From: CAVTAE01 sp051649365
GTDB lineage: Bacteria; Deinococcota; Deinococci; Deinococcales; Trueperaceae
NCBI GenBank assembly: GCA_051649365.1
Contig: JBOFGY010000175.1
Span: forward strand, 1-14,604
Length of the DNA: 14,604 nt
Direction of reading: 5' to 3'
The translations under genes were made by a program, and so were the position numbers. This document shows positions 7,013 through 13,345 of the stretch, one piece after another (positions within the stretch are counted from its first letter, which is position 1; every line of letters begins with the position of its first letter). The notes under the pieces were generated by a model. That model saw only the letters and a program-made list of their open reading frames with translations, had not been told where the DNA came from and searched no databases.

Positions 7013-7105
7013 ATGAGGAAGCAACTTAACAATCTAACCCTCATTGGCGCAGTTTTGCGACCTGTGATAGCATCTGGTTTTACTCAGCATTATTCTGTTC
7101 AGTAG
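7013..7105 (+). CDS. Possible small gene or truncated secreted-protein start, 30 residues
   Basis: An ATG preceded by AAAGGA (seven bases upstream) opens a 30-codon frame starting MRKQLNNLTLIGAVL, which resembles a signal peptide: basic start then a hydrophobic stretch. It ends at TAG 7103-7105. A GTTCT/AGAAC hairpin lies upstream (6980-6995). It stands between two repeat elements and could be the leftover 5' end of a gene destroyed by insertion, or chance. The remainder of 6850-7140 shows nothing else I can support. Confidence 0.25.
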   Translation: MRKQLNNLTLIGAVLRPVIASGFTQHYSVQ

Positions 7106-7144
7106 CATCAGGTTTATCCAAGTCTATTTCTGCAAAAAATAATT

Positions 7145-7307
7145 AGCTATCAGCCGTCAGCTTTCAGCTTATGGATTCACTCTTTGCTGCCTACGTGTCG
7201 CTTTGGTGAAAATCATAGGAAATTTAGTTGATGCTGCCTACAAACTATTGTCTCGAGATTTATCAACACTTTCACGTACTTAGTGTCTTAGCTGACGGCT
7301 GATAGCT
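7145..7307. mobile_element. MITE-like element with 18-base GCTGA-rich inverted ends
   Basis: AGCTATCAGCCGTCAGCT (7145-7162) is matched exactly in reverse complement at 7290-7307. The ends bound a 163-base non-coding segment, and further related units (CTTTCAGCTT after the left end, GAAGGCTGTCAGCTT after the right end) flank it. A related fragment lies at 5629-5652. The element ends about 30 bases before the AAA ATPase start and must supply or carry its upstream region. Confidence 0.6.
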
Positions 7308-7336
7308 GAAGGCTGTCAGCTTCAAAGGTTTTCTTT

Positions 7337-8617
7337 ATGTTCAACGATGTCTTACAAAATTTTATGGCCCAAATCAGTCACGATATTCAAAATACTGAAC
7401 TGGTCAAGGCCGCGCTTTACGCCAGCACGATTGGCTCACTCTTGTATCTTGTCAAGGCTTTGCCGCTACGTTTTGTCGCCTGGCTCAGACGTGTGACGCT
7501 GTGCTCTGTCACCGTGAGTAACAACGACGCTGCGTATGCCTGGCTGCAACTTTTCTTGGCAAAAGAAAAACTGGGTCAGCGTGCGCGCAGGCTGGTCGTG
7601 TCTACCAACAACTATGTCGAACACGATCACGATGACTACGACGACGAGGTTAAAAATAAACCTGGCTCCGCCATCGCCTACAAGCCTGATGCTGGCACGT
7701 ACCTGATTCGCTATAAGGGTTATCCTCTTTTACTCGAGACCAGCCGTGAACGCATCGAACAGCGCAACGAGTATTCTGAAACGATTACGGTGACGAGTGT
7801 GTTTAGGCGTGGGTTATTGCTCGAGTTACTCAGTGAAGCAGCCAGCTTTGCCAAAGAGCGTGAAAAGAAAACCATCACGCTTTACACGGCGAGCGGTCAA
7901 TACTGGGCCAACGCAGGCGAGCGTCCGTTTCGTTCTTTGGCTTCGCTCGTGTATGCGGAAAACATTGGCGCAACGCTGCTGGGTGACGCGCAGAAATTCT
8001 TGTCAGAAAAAGACTGGTATCAGGGTATGGGTATTCCCTGGCGACGTGGTTATTTGCTCTATGGGCCACCTGGCAACGGTAAAACCTCGCTGGCGTTTGC
8101 GCTTGCTTCTGAACTCAAGTTTGATGTGTACATTCTCAACCTGGCAGGGGGCATTGGCGATGAAAGCGTGCAGAACCTGATGGGGCGCGTACCTGAAGGA
8201 AGTATTGTTCTGCTCGAGGAAGTAGACGAGGTGTTTAACGGCACGAAAAAACGCTCTGGTGTTTCACACACGGGCTTGCTCAATGCCCTGGACGGAATTT
8301 CTTCGCATGAAGGTCGCATCGTTATGATGACGACGAATTACAAGGAGCGCATCTCGAGTGCCCTCATTCGCCCTGGCCGCGCCGACGTGCATTTGTATGT
8401 TGGTAACGCCAGCCACATGCAAATTCAAAATATGTTCGAGCGTTTTTACCCTGAGTCAGCTCTTGCTGAACAGTTTGCGACCTCAATCGCAATGCTGGGT
8501 CAGGAAGTTTCTATGGCCGCGCTGCAAAACCACCTGCTCACGTATCGGGGCAATCCTGCATTAACAGTAGAGATGGTGAGTGTGTCACTCGTTCGTAAAG
8601 AAGCAGAAAAAGTGTAG
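7337..8617 (+). CDS. BCS1-like membrane-anchored AAA ATPase
   Basis: This 426-residue protein has the architecture of mitochondrial BCS1. A hydrophobic N-terminal helix (about 23-45) is followed by a BCS1-type N domain of beta-rich sequence (about 55-215) and one AAA domain. Visible motifs are Walker A GPPGNGKTS (243-251), Walker B IVLLEEVD (290-297), sensor-1 TTN (332-334) and RPGR (345-348). Walker B has Glu-Glu where BCS1 proteins usually show Glu-Asp. An acidic, histidine-containing stretch (95-104) probably forms a surface loop. In eukaryotes BCS1 translocates the folded Rieske protein across a membrane; the role of bacterial relatives is unsettled. No Rieske gene is nearby. The start at 7337 has AAAGG eight bases upstream, and repeats isolate the gene from its neighbours. 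Confidence 0.85.
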   Translation: MFNDVLQNFMAQISHDIQNTELVKAALYASTIGSLLYLVKALPLRFVAWLRRVTLCSVTVSNNDAAYAWLQLFLAKEKLGQRARRLVVSTNNYVEHDHDDYDDEVKNKPGSAIAYKPDAGTYLIRYKGYPLLLETSRERIEQRNEYSETITVTSVFRRGLLLELLSEAASFAKEREKKTITLYTASGQYWANAGERPFRSLASLVYAENIGATLLGDAQKFLSEKDWYQGMGIPWRRGYLLYGPPGNGKTSLAFALASELKFDVYILNLAGGIGDESVQNLMGRVPEGSIVLLEEVDEVFNGTKKRSGVSHTGLLNALDGISSHEGRIVMMTTNYKERISSALIRPGRADVHLYVGNASHMQIQNMFERFYPESALAEQFATSIAMLGQEVSMAALQNHLLTYRGNPALTVEMVSVSLVRKEAEKV

Positions 8618-8651
8618 AGAGGTGTATCAAACAAATTAGTTAGCTACGGTG

Positions 8652-8673
8652 ACAAGGGGTTACAACCCCTTGT
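8652..8673 (+). terminator. Strong stem-loop after the AAA ATPase gene
   Basis: ACAAGGGGTT (8652-8661) and AACCCCTTGT (8664-8673) are exact reverse complements, giving a stable GC-cored hairpin about 35 bases after the stop. The downstream sequence is only moderately T-rich, so termination is plausible rather than certain. The rest of 8618-8745 shows nothing else. Confidence 0.5.
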
Positions 8674-8745
8674 TATGCTTACTATACAGGTTGATCAATC
8701 CTAAATCAGAAAAACAAGAGTTGTTAGTTTTTTGCTCTCTGCCTT

Positions 8746-8775
8746 TTGCCTTCTCCACATGTTCCACGTTACAAT
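8746..8775 (+). promoter_or_regulatory. Promoter of the prephenate dehydrogenase gene
   Basis: TTGCCT (8746-8751) and TACAAT (8770-8775) are separated by 18 bases, and the -10 ends 11 bases before the ATG at 8787. With no good Shine-Dalgarno sequence, the transcript would be leaderless or nearly so. This also favours 8787 over the longer upstream open frame. Confidence 0.5.
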
Positions 8776-8786
8776 CACAAACGAGT

Positions 8787-9875
8787 ATGCGACCTGCTGC
8801 ACTTTATGACACGCTCGTGATTGCGGGCATTGGCCTTATTGGTGGTTCGGTGGGCTTGGCTGCTCGCCAACGTTTTTTAGCCAAGCACGTGATTGGTTTA
8901 GACCAAGACCCTGTAACTTTAGAAGCTGCTATCGGGCTTGGTGCTATTGACGAAGCCAAACTTTCACCTGGAGAGTGGCTAACCAAAACTGATCTCGTAG
9001 TTTTGGCTACGCCCGTGACAACGCTACCCACCCTAGCTGCGTCGCTTGAGCCCTACCTTGGCAAACACACAGTTGTCACAGATGTAGGGGGTGTCAAAAC
9101 GGAAGTCGTGCAAGCACTGTCCCATATGCGCTTTGTCGGCGGTCACCCAATGGCAGGCAGTGAAAAAGCTGGGGTGCAACACTCGAGTGCAGCCCTTCTC
9201 GAAAACGCTGTGTGGGTTCTTACACCAAATGAAAATACTGACCCTGCTGCAGTTGCACTCGTGCGCGAGTTTGTCACACATATTGGCGCGAGGCCGATTA
9301 AAGTAAGTCCTGAACAACACGACAGGCTCGTGGCTACAATTAGTCACGTGCCTTATTTAGCAGCTGTCGCACTAACACAACTTATCGAAGAAGATAAGGA
9401 TAGAGACCTCATGATGCTGCTCGCCGCCGGTGGCTACCGCGACCTCACGCGTATTGCTTCAGGCAATCCAATCATGAGTCGTGACATGGTACTTGGTAAC
9501 AAAGATGCAATTCGAGAAACATTGCGTGGACTTAGACAACAACTCGCAGCACTCGAGGGACTGCTCGATAAACCCCAAGACTTACTCGAGGCCGCACAAA
9601 ACGCGAAACGTACCCGCGACAGTTTTCCGATTGTTAAACGCAGTATGCTCCCAGCACGCTACGAAATTGTTGTAGCTGTACCCGATAAACCTGGACAACT
9701 CGCTACCATCACGAGCGCACTCGGTCATGCCGAAATCAATATCAAAGACATTGAAGTTTTAGGGATTCGTGAAGCAGGTGGTGCATTGCGCCTCGCGCTC
9801 GAGACCGACACACAAATGAAGCGAGCCATCCAGGTGTTGGAAAAAGCTGGCTACGAAATTATGACGAAAAGTTAA
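8787..9875 (+). CDS. tyrA: Prephenate dehydrogenase with C-terminal ACT domain
   Basis: The 362-residue enzyme converts prephenate to 4-hydroxyphenylpyruvate with NAD(P), in tyrosine synthesis. It begins with the Rossmann loop GIGLIGGS (14-21), then GGHPMAGSE (118-126) and ISHVPYLAA. H120 and H187 correspond to the two active-site histidines of the TyrA family, and R219/R222 lie in the YRDLTRIASG block. An ACT domain (about 291-362, starting RYEIVVAVPDKPGQL) suggests feedback control by tyrosine. The frame is open upstream to 8649, but that part has unrelated composition and the ATG at 8787 directly precedes the Rossmann strand. No other aromatic-pathway genes adjoin it. Confidence 0.92.
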   Translation: MRPAALYDTLVIAGIGLIGGSVGLAARQRFLAKHVIGLDQDPVTLEAAIGLGAIDEAKLSPGEWLTKTDLVVLATPVTTLPTLAASLEPYLGKHTVVTDVGGVKTEVVQALSHMRFVGGHPMAGSEKAGVQHSSAALLENAVWVLTPNENTDPAAVALVREFVTHIGARPIKVSPEQHDRLVATISHVPYLAAVALTQLIEEDKDRDLMMLLAAGGYRDLTRIASGNPIMSRDMVLGNKDAIRETLRGLRQQLAALEGLLDKPQDLLEAAQNAKRTRDSFPIVKRSMLPARYEIVVAVPDKPGQLATITSALGHAEINIKDIEVLGIREAGGALRLALETDTQMKRAIQVLEKAGYEIMTKS

Positions 9876-10175
9876 ATGTAGCGGTGAAGGCTAAGAGCTA
9901 ATACCGATTCCGAAGGAATGGTTATAAAATTGCTGATGAACGCTGTATAGTTTTGCCTTTCGTTGTACGCAGTTTGAGCGTAGCGTAGGGACGTAGGGCC
10001 CTGCAGCTCAATACACGAGCAACGACGTTATGGAGGTTCCAAAGTTGTATAAGGAAATAGTCAAAATCTGCATAAAAAGGATTTTCAAACCTTCGCTCTT
10101 CGCCTTCTGCTCTTGCCTTCTCGTGTAATCCACAAACCGAATACCTAGCAACCTCCCGTAACATAATGTAGCATT
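9876..10175. other. 300-base gap without a supported gene
   Basis: The gap holds a small hairpin, ATTCC/GGAAT (around 9907-9919), and a pyrimidine-rich GCCTTCT/TTGCCTTCT tract (about 10091-10121) resembling the one before the prephenate dehydrogenase promoter (about 8734-8752). A minus-strand open frame here has no recognisable protein features. The tautomerase promoter is at its right end. Confidence 0.4.
10164..10169 (+). promoter_or_regulatory. -10 hexamer TAATGT of a leaderless promoter for the tautomerase
   Basis: TAATGT ends six bases before the ATG at 10176 with no Shine-Dalgarno sequence between. An overlapping alternative is TAACAT at 10159-10164. The -35 region is not recognisable. 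Confidence 0.4.
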
Positions 10176-10613
10176 ATGCCTTACTTACGCATTACCTGTC
10201 CTGAACTCTCGAGTGAGCAAAAACGCAGTATTGCGAAACAACTCACTGAGGAAATCAACAACCTTTTTTACAACGAGAAAGGCGGCCCGAGCCGCGAAGA
10301 GCTGCGAAGTCACACGACAGTTCATTTCATTCCTTATGGCATGGAGGACGTGTTTATCGGTGGACAAACTCCTCTCGAGCGCGGTGGCACAGATTTAACC
10401 GTCGAGATTTCAGATTGGAATATGAATCTCAAGCAAAAACAAAAAGTGGCACGTGGTCTTACCCCCGTATTGGCTAAGCTCTTTGACATTAAAGATTTAG
10501 AAAGCGTGAATATTCGCTTTCACTCTTATCCACCTACAGATTTCTCTGTCGGCGGTAAACTCATCAGCGAACTCGTGCCCCGTATCGGGCAAGTGATGAA
10601 AAAGTTGGGCTAA
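10176..10613 (+). CDS. Fused two-unit tautomerase-superfamily protein
   Basis: The 145-residue protein begins Met-Pro, so methionine removal would expose the N-terminal proline that is the catalytic base of the tautomerase superfamily. It appears to contain two beta-alpha-beta units. SSEQKRSIAKQLTEEINNLF (residues 12-31) and NLKQKQKVARGLTPVLAKLF (84-103) align in phase, and the second half lacks its own N-terminal proline, as in fused members such as cis-CaaD and malonate-semialdehyde decarboxylase, which have similar length. Expected activity is enol-keto tautomerisation or a related hydration or decarboxylation of a small keto acid. It is a single-gene unit, 49 bases before the ureohydrolase gene. 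Confidence 0.8.
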   Translation: MPYLRITCPELSSEQKRSIAKQLTEEINNLFYNEKGGPSREELRSHTTVHFIPYGMEDVFIGGQTPLERGGTDLTVEISDWNMNLKQKQKVARGLTPVLAKLFDIKDLESVNIRFHSYPPTDFSVGGKLISELVPRIGQVMKKLG

Positions 10614-10650
10614 ATTTACACCTCTCAAAACTAATTCATGTTTGGCGCGG

Positions 10651-10656
10651 TAGCAT
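10651..10656 (+). promoter_or_regulatory. -10 hexamer TAGCAT of a leaderless promoter for the arginase-family gene
   Basis: TAGCAT ends six bases before the ATG at 10663, the same geometry as at the tautomerase and first Uma2 gene. There is no ribosome binding site and no obvious -35. Confidence 0.45.
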
Positions 10657-10662
10657 AGTGGC

Positions 10663-11481
10663 ATGGACACACTTCAACTTCTTTTTCCGCAATGGCAAGG
10701 CTCCGGTCATGCAAGAGCCAAAGAACTACGCAACGGTGCGCTAAGCCTGAGAGATGTATTAGCTATGAATAGTAAAGAAGTTGACATTGAAGATGTAGAT
10801 ACAGAAACGAGCCAAAATATTTTGCGCTATGCCGACATTGTGCTTAATCTCGAGGAAGCTCTGAACATTATTCAAGCAGCAAAGCCCAAGAGAATCTTAA
10901 CCATTGGTGGTGATTGCGGTGTGGACGCTGCACCTGTTCGTTATCTCAACCACTATTACAAAGACCTAGCAGTTCTTTGGATAGATGCCCACGCCGACCT
11001 AAACACTCCCGAGTCTTCACCAAGCAAATCCTTTCACGGCATGATTTTAAGAACACTACTTGGTGAAGGAGATGCGACCATCTTGGACAAACTCTCGTCT
11101 CCCCTTTCTGCTGACCAAGTGTTTTTAGCCGGCGTGCGCGAGTTTGACCCACCTGAACTCGCTTATTCGCAAGAACAGCGGCTAAAACTCTTTGGCATTA
11201 AAGATTTAGAAAGCAATCAAGATGCACTCGTCGAAGTGATGCAAACACGCGGCTTTAAAAATCTACATATTCATCTCGATTTAGATGTGTTAGACCCTAG
11301 CACATTTGCGTCCACGTGTTATCCAACACCAAACGGGCTCAGCGTAGACGGGCTTCTACAGCTTTTAGCTATGCTCTGCAAAAACTTAAACGTCGTCGGG
11401 TTTACCCTCACCGAGTTTACTGGCACGAGAGAAAGTGATAAGGACGTTGTAAAGAGGATTCTTGAGAAAATCTCATTGTAA
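10663..11481 (+). CDS. Arginase/agmatinase-family ureohydrolase with GGDC motif
   Basis: The 272-residue protein carries the metal-site motifs of the arginase-agmatinase-formimidoylglutamase family: GGDCG (82-86), WIDAHADLN with D108, H110 and D112, HLDLDVLD with D206 and D208, and a TEFTG block with E251. These normally bind two Mn ions and hydrolyse guanidino groups. The first motif is GGDC rather than GGDHS, replacing a usual His metal ligand by Cys85. I recall family members with GGDC, so this is probably a subfamily trait affecting metal use or substrate, not decay. The substrate (arginine, agmatine or another guanidine or amide) cannot be decided. It has its own leaderless promoter. Confidence 0.85.
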   Translation: MDTLQLLFPQWQGSGHARAKELRNGALSLRDVLAMNSKEVDIEDVDTETSQNILRYADIVLNLEEALNIIQAAKPKRILTIGGDCGVDAAPVRYLNHYYKDLAVLWIDAHADLNTPESSPSKSFHGMILRTLLGEGDATILDKLSSPLSADQVFLAGVREFDPPELAYSQEQRLKLFGIKDLESNQDALVEVMQTRGFKNLHIHLDLDVLDPSTFASTCYPTPNGLSVDGLLQLLAMLCKNLNVVGFTLTEFTGTRESDKDVVKRILEKISL

Positions 11482-11522
11482 GCTAAACATTTTGTGAGCT
11501 AAGCTTTTCGTGAACTAAACAT
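11481..11522. repeat. Tandem 16-base repeat, about 2.6 copies
   Basis: AGCTAAACATTTTGTG (11481-11496) and AGCTAAGCTTTTCGTG (11497-11512) differ at three positions, and a third partial unit AACTAAACAT follows to 11522. The first unit begins at the last base of the arginase-family stop codon. No function is evident. The remaining gap to 11694 is AT-rich, with a CCACAAAG-like half repeat near 11563. Confidence 0.5.
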
Positions 11523-11694
11523 CGCCGAATATACAACGAAAATCTTATAACAACTCTTAATAACCACAAAGATACAAAGTAAGTCAAACAAAACATACTC
11601 GTTCAGAATACAGATTTTTTCTCAAGTTCGCAAACATTTATTTTGTTCGTAATAGATGTTATACAAAGGCAAGAGCCACACTTAAGGACTAAAC

Positions 11695-12704
11695 ATGTCA
11701 CAGCAGCAAAACTTTATCTTCGAGCAAGCTCGTCGTCATACACCAGGTAGACTCATCTATTTAATCTTGCAAGGCTCGAGGCTTTACGGAACCTTTCGAG
11801 AAAATTCCGACTACGATTTACGTGGTGTGTTTTTACCACCCCTTCTCGATTTGCTTGACTCGAGACAAAAAGACGCGTTTAGTTTTTCTGTGGAAGATAA
11901 AACCCTGGAACATTGCAAAATCACTCTCTGGAGTTTTCCGTTTTGGTTGCGCTTACTTCACAGGGGCGACACGAACGCCACAGACCTTTATTTTGCTTTC
12001 ACACATCCAGGAGGTGTGTGGCTCGAGACCAATGAACTTAAAAACTTTTATAGCAACTATGAAGCAAAAGATTTTCTGCCTAAAGACTTAAAAGGGATGC
12101 GCGGCTTCGCGCGAACCCAGGTAAATATGGTACTAAAGGTAAACACTTTCAAGCAGAACAATGTGTTTTGAACGCTGCCTTGACGTTCCACAAAGAGAAC
12201 CCTGACGTAAAGGTACATGCGTTCTGGTCAGCCTTTGTAGGCTTAAGCGAGGAGCGTGTAGTCTTACGCGATTTTGCAGATAACGTGCGTTTAATTAAAA
12301 CGCCTGACAACCGAGACGCACTGAGTGTTTTAGAAAAAGTGTTTTACCTCGAGTCACCGTTACACCTCATGGTCTCATCGCTCACACCACTTGTCAATGC
12401 TTATGGACACCGCGCGCGAGCTGCCTTAGAAAGTGAAGATTGGAAAGCCCTCTCACATTCCGTGCGTGTTTTAGAAGAAATTCTCGAGCTTCACACAACC
12501 GGACAAGTCAGTTTCCCACTTCAAGGTGCAGCATTGCTTGCCAGTATTAAACGTGGTGAACATTCACAAGAAGAGGTTATAGGCATTCTCGAAGAACTCG
12601 AGCAAAAGGTAAGTAAGGCAAAAGAAAAGAGTGTTTTATCAACCCCAAATAATCGAGCGTTATTAGATAAAGCATTGCTCGAACTTTACAATTTGCCCTA
12701 CTAA
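11695..12704 (+). pseudogene. COG3541-type predicted nucleotidyltransferase, broken by one frameshift
   Basis: The first frame (11695-12171) has the pol-beta-type nucleotidyltransferase signature GSRLYG (27-32) with SDYD (D39, D41) followed by LRGVF, as in the YcgL/COG3541 family. It drifts into nonsense after MRGFARTQ. The adjacent frame, read from about 12120, continues GKYGTKGKHFQAEQC, exactly the KYGxxGKH-type continuation expected, and runs to TAA at 12702-12704 with a helical C-terminal region containing LLASIKRGEH. Restoring one base (a third G in CCAGGTAAA around 12118-12121) would give one protein of about 336 residues. The site is not a slippery heptamer, so mutation or sequence error is more likely than programmed shifting. 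A ribosome site AAGGA lies upstream of the ATG. Confidence 0.8.
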
Positions 12705-12710
12705 AACTGC

Positions 12711-12716
12711 TAAACT
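12711..12716 (+). promoter_or_regulatory. -10 hexamer TAAACT of a leaderless promoter for the first Uma2 gene
   Basis: TAAACT ends six bases before the ATG at 12723 in the 18-base gap after the nucleotidyltransferase stop. No Shine-Dalgarno sequence is present, so an own leaderless transcript is likely although the gene closely follows its neighbour. Confidence 0.45.
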
Positions 12717-12722
12717 CTAGTC

Positions 12723-13316
12723 ATGGCAGTAAAAGAAAAAATCCTGAGCTACGAGGCATTTTTACAACAAGCTGACGAGGATGTTCGTGCAGAGTGGGTA
12801 GATGGTAGAGTTGAGCTCATGAGTCCCGCCTCGAGATTCCATCAATTTCTAGCTAGGTTTTTGACAAATATTTTACAGTACTATGTCGAAGTCAACGATG
12901 TAGGCGAAGTCATCCCGGCACCCTTTCAGATGAAAATAGACCTTGCTATTGCAGGGCGTGAACCTGATATTTTATTTATTGCCAAAGAAAATCTAGACAA
13001 CCTCAAAGACAATTACCTCGAGGGTCCTGCTGACCTAGCTATAGAAATTTTAAGCCCTGAGAGCCGCGTACGCGACAGAGGTACGAAGTTTTACGAATAC
13101 GAGCAGGCGGGTGTTAAAGAATTTTGGCTACTCGACCCGACACGGCAACAGGCAGAATTTTATCAACTTCAAGACGGTATCTATCAAGTTGTTCCCAGCT
13201 TGGATGGTATTTATCAAAGTAACGCCATCAAAGGTTTGTGGGTAAATGTGACTTGGTTCTGGCAGCTCCCTCTCCCTAAAACGCAAGATGTTGTTCGAGC
13301 TTGGAAATTAACTTGA
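12723..13316 (+). CDS. Uma2-family (DUF820) PD-(D/E)XK nuclease-like protein
   Basis: The 197-residue protein has the layout of the Uma2 family: N-terminal helix with E24 in AEWVDGRVELMSP, a strand with D82 in REPDILFI, then AIEILSPESRVRDRGTKFYEYEQAGVKEFWLLDP with E108 and K122. These are the usual PD-(D/E)XK metal and catalytic positions, so the nuclease fold looks intact. The family is expanded in cyanobacteria, Chloroflexota and Deinococcota, often in many copies, and its target is unknown. A second, broken Uma2 gene follows directly, of a different subfamily by sequence, so the pair is not a recent duplication. Confidence 0.88.
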   Translation: MAVKEKILSYEAFLQQADEDVRAEWVDGRVELMSPASRFHQFLARFLTNILQYYVEVNDVGEVIPAPFQMKIDLAIAGREPDILFIAKENLDNLKDNYLEGPADLAIEILSPESRVRDRGTKFYEYEQAGVKEFWLLDPTRQQAEFYQLQDGIYQVVPSLDGIYQSNAIKGLWVNVTWFWQLPLPKTQDVVRAWKLT

Positions 13317-13340
13317 ATTTGACATGTCTCGACATATAAT
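13313..13340 (+). promoter_or_regulatory. Promoter of the second Uma2 gene
   Basis: TTGAAT (13313-13318) and a perfect TATAAT (13335-13340) are 16 bases apart, and the -10 ends five bases before the ATG at 13346. This is the best promoter in the window. The spacer contains TGTC-TC-GACA, a short inverted repeat that may be chance. Confidence 0.55.
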
Positions 13341-13345
13341 CTCTT

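Noticed and set aside
6618..7336. CRISPR array in the repeat-rich gap
   Set aside because: The repeats are inverted pairs, not regularly spaced direct repeats, and no cas genes are present.
8649..8786. N-terminal extension of prephenate dehydrogenase
   Set aside because: This stretch carries the terminator-like hairpin and promoter and encodes no TyrA-like sequence.
9922..10164. Minus-strand 80-codon frame
   Set aside because: No domain, no start signal, and it covers repeat-like pyrimidine tracts and the tautomerase promoter.
12100..12180. Programmed ribosomal frameshift in the nucleotidyltransferase
   Set aside because: No slippery heptamer or downstream pseudoknot recognised at the junction; a single lost G explains it.
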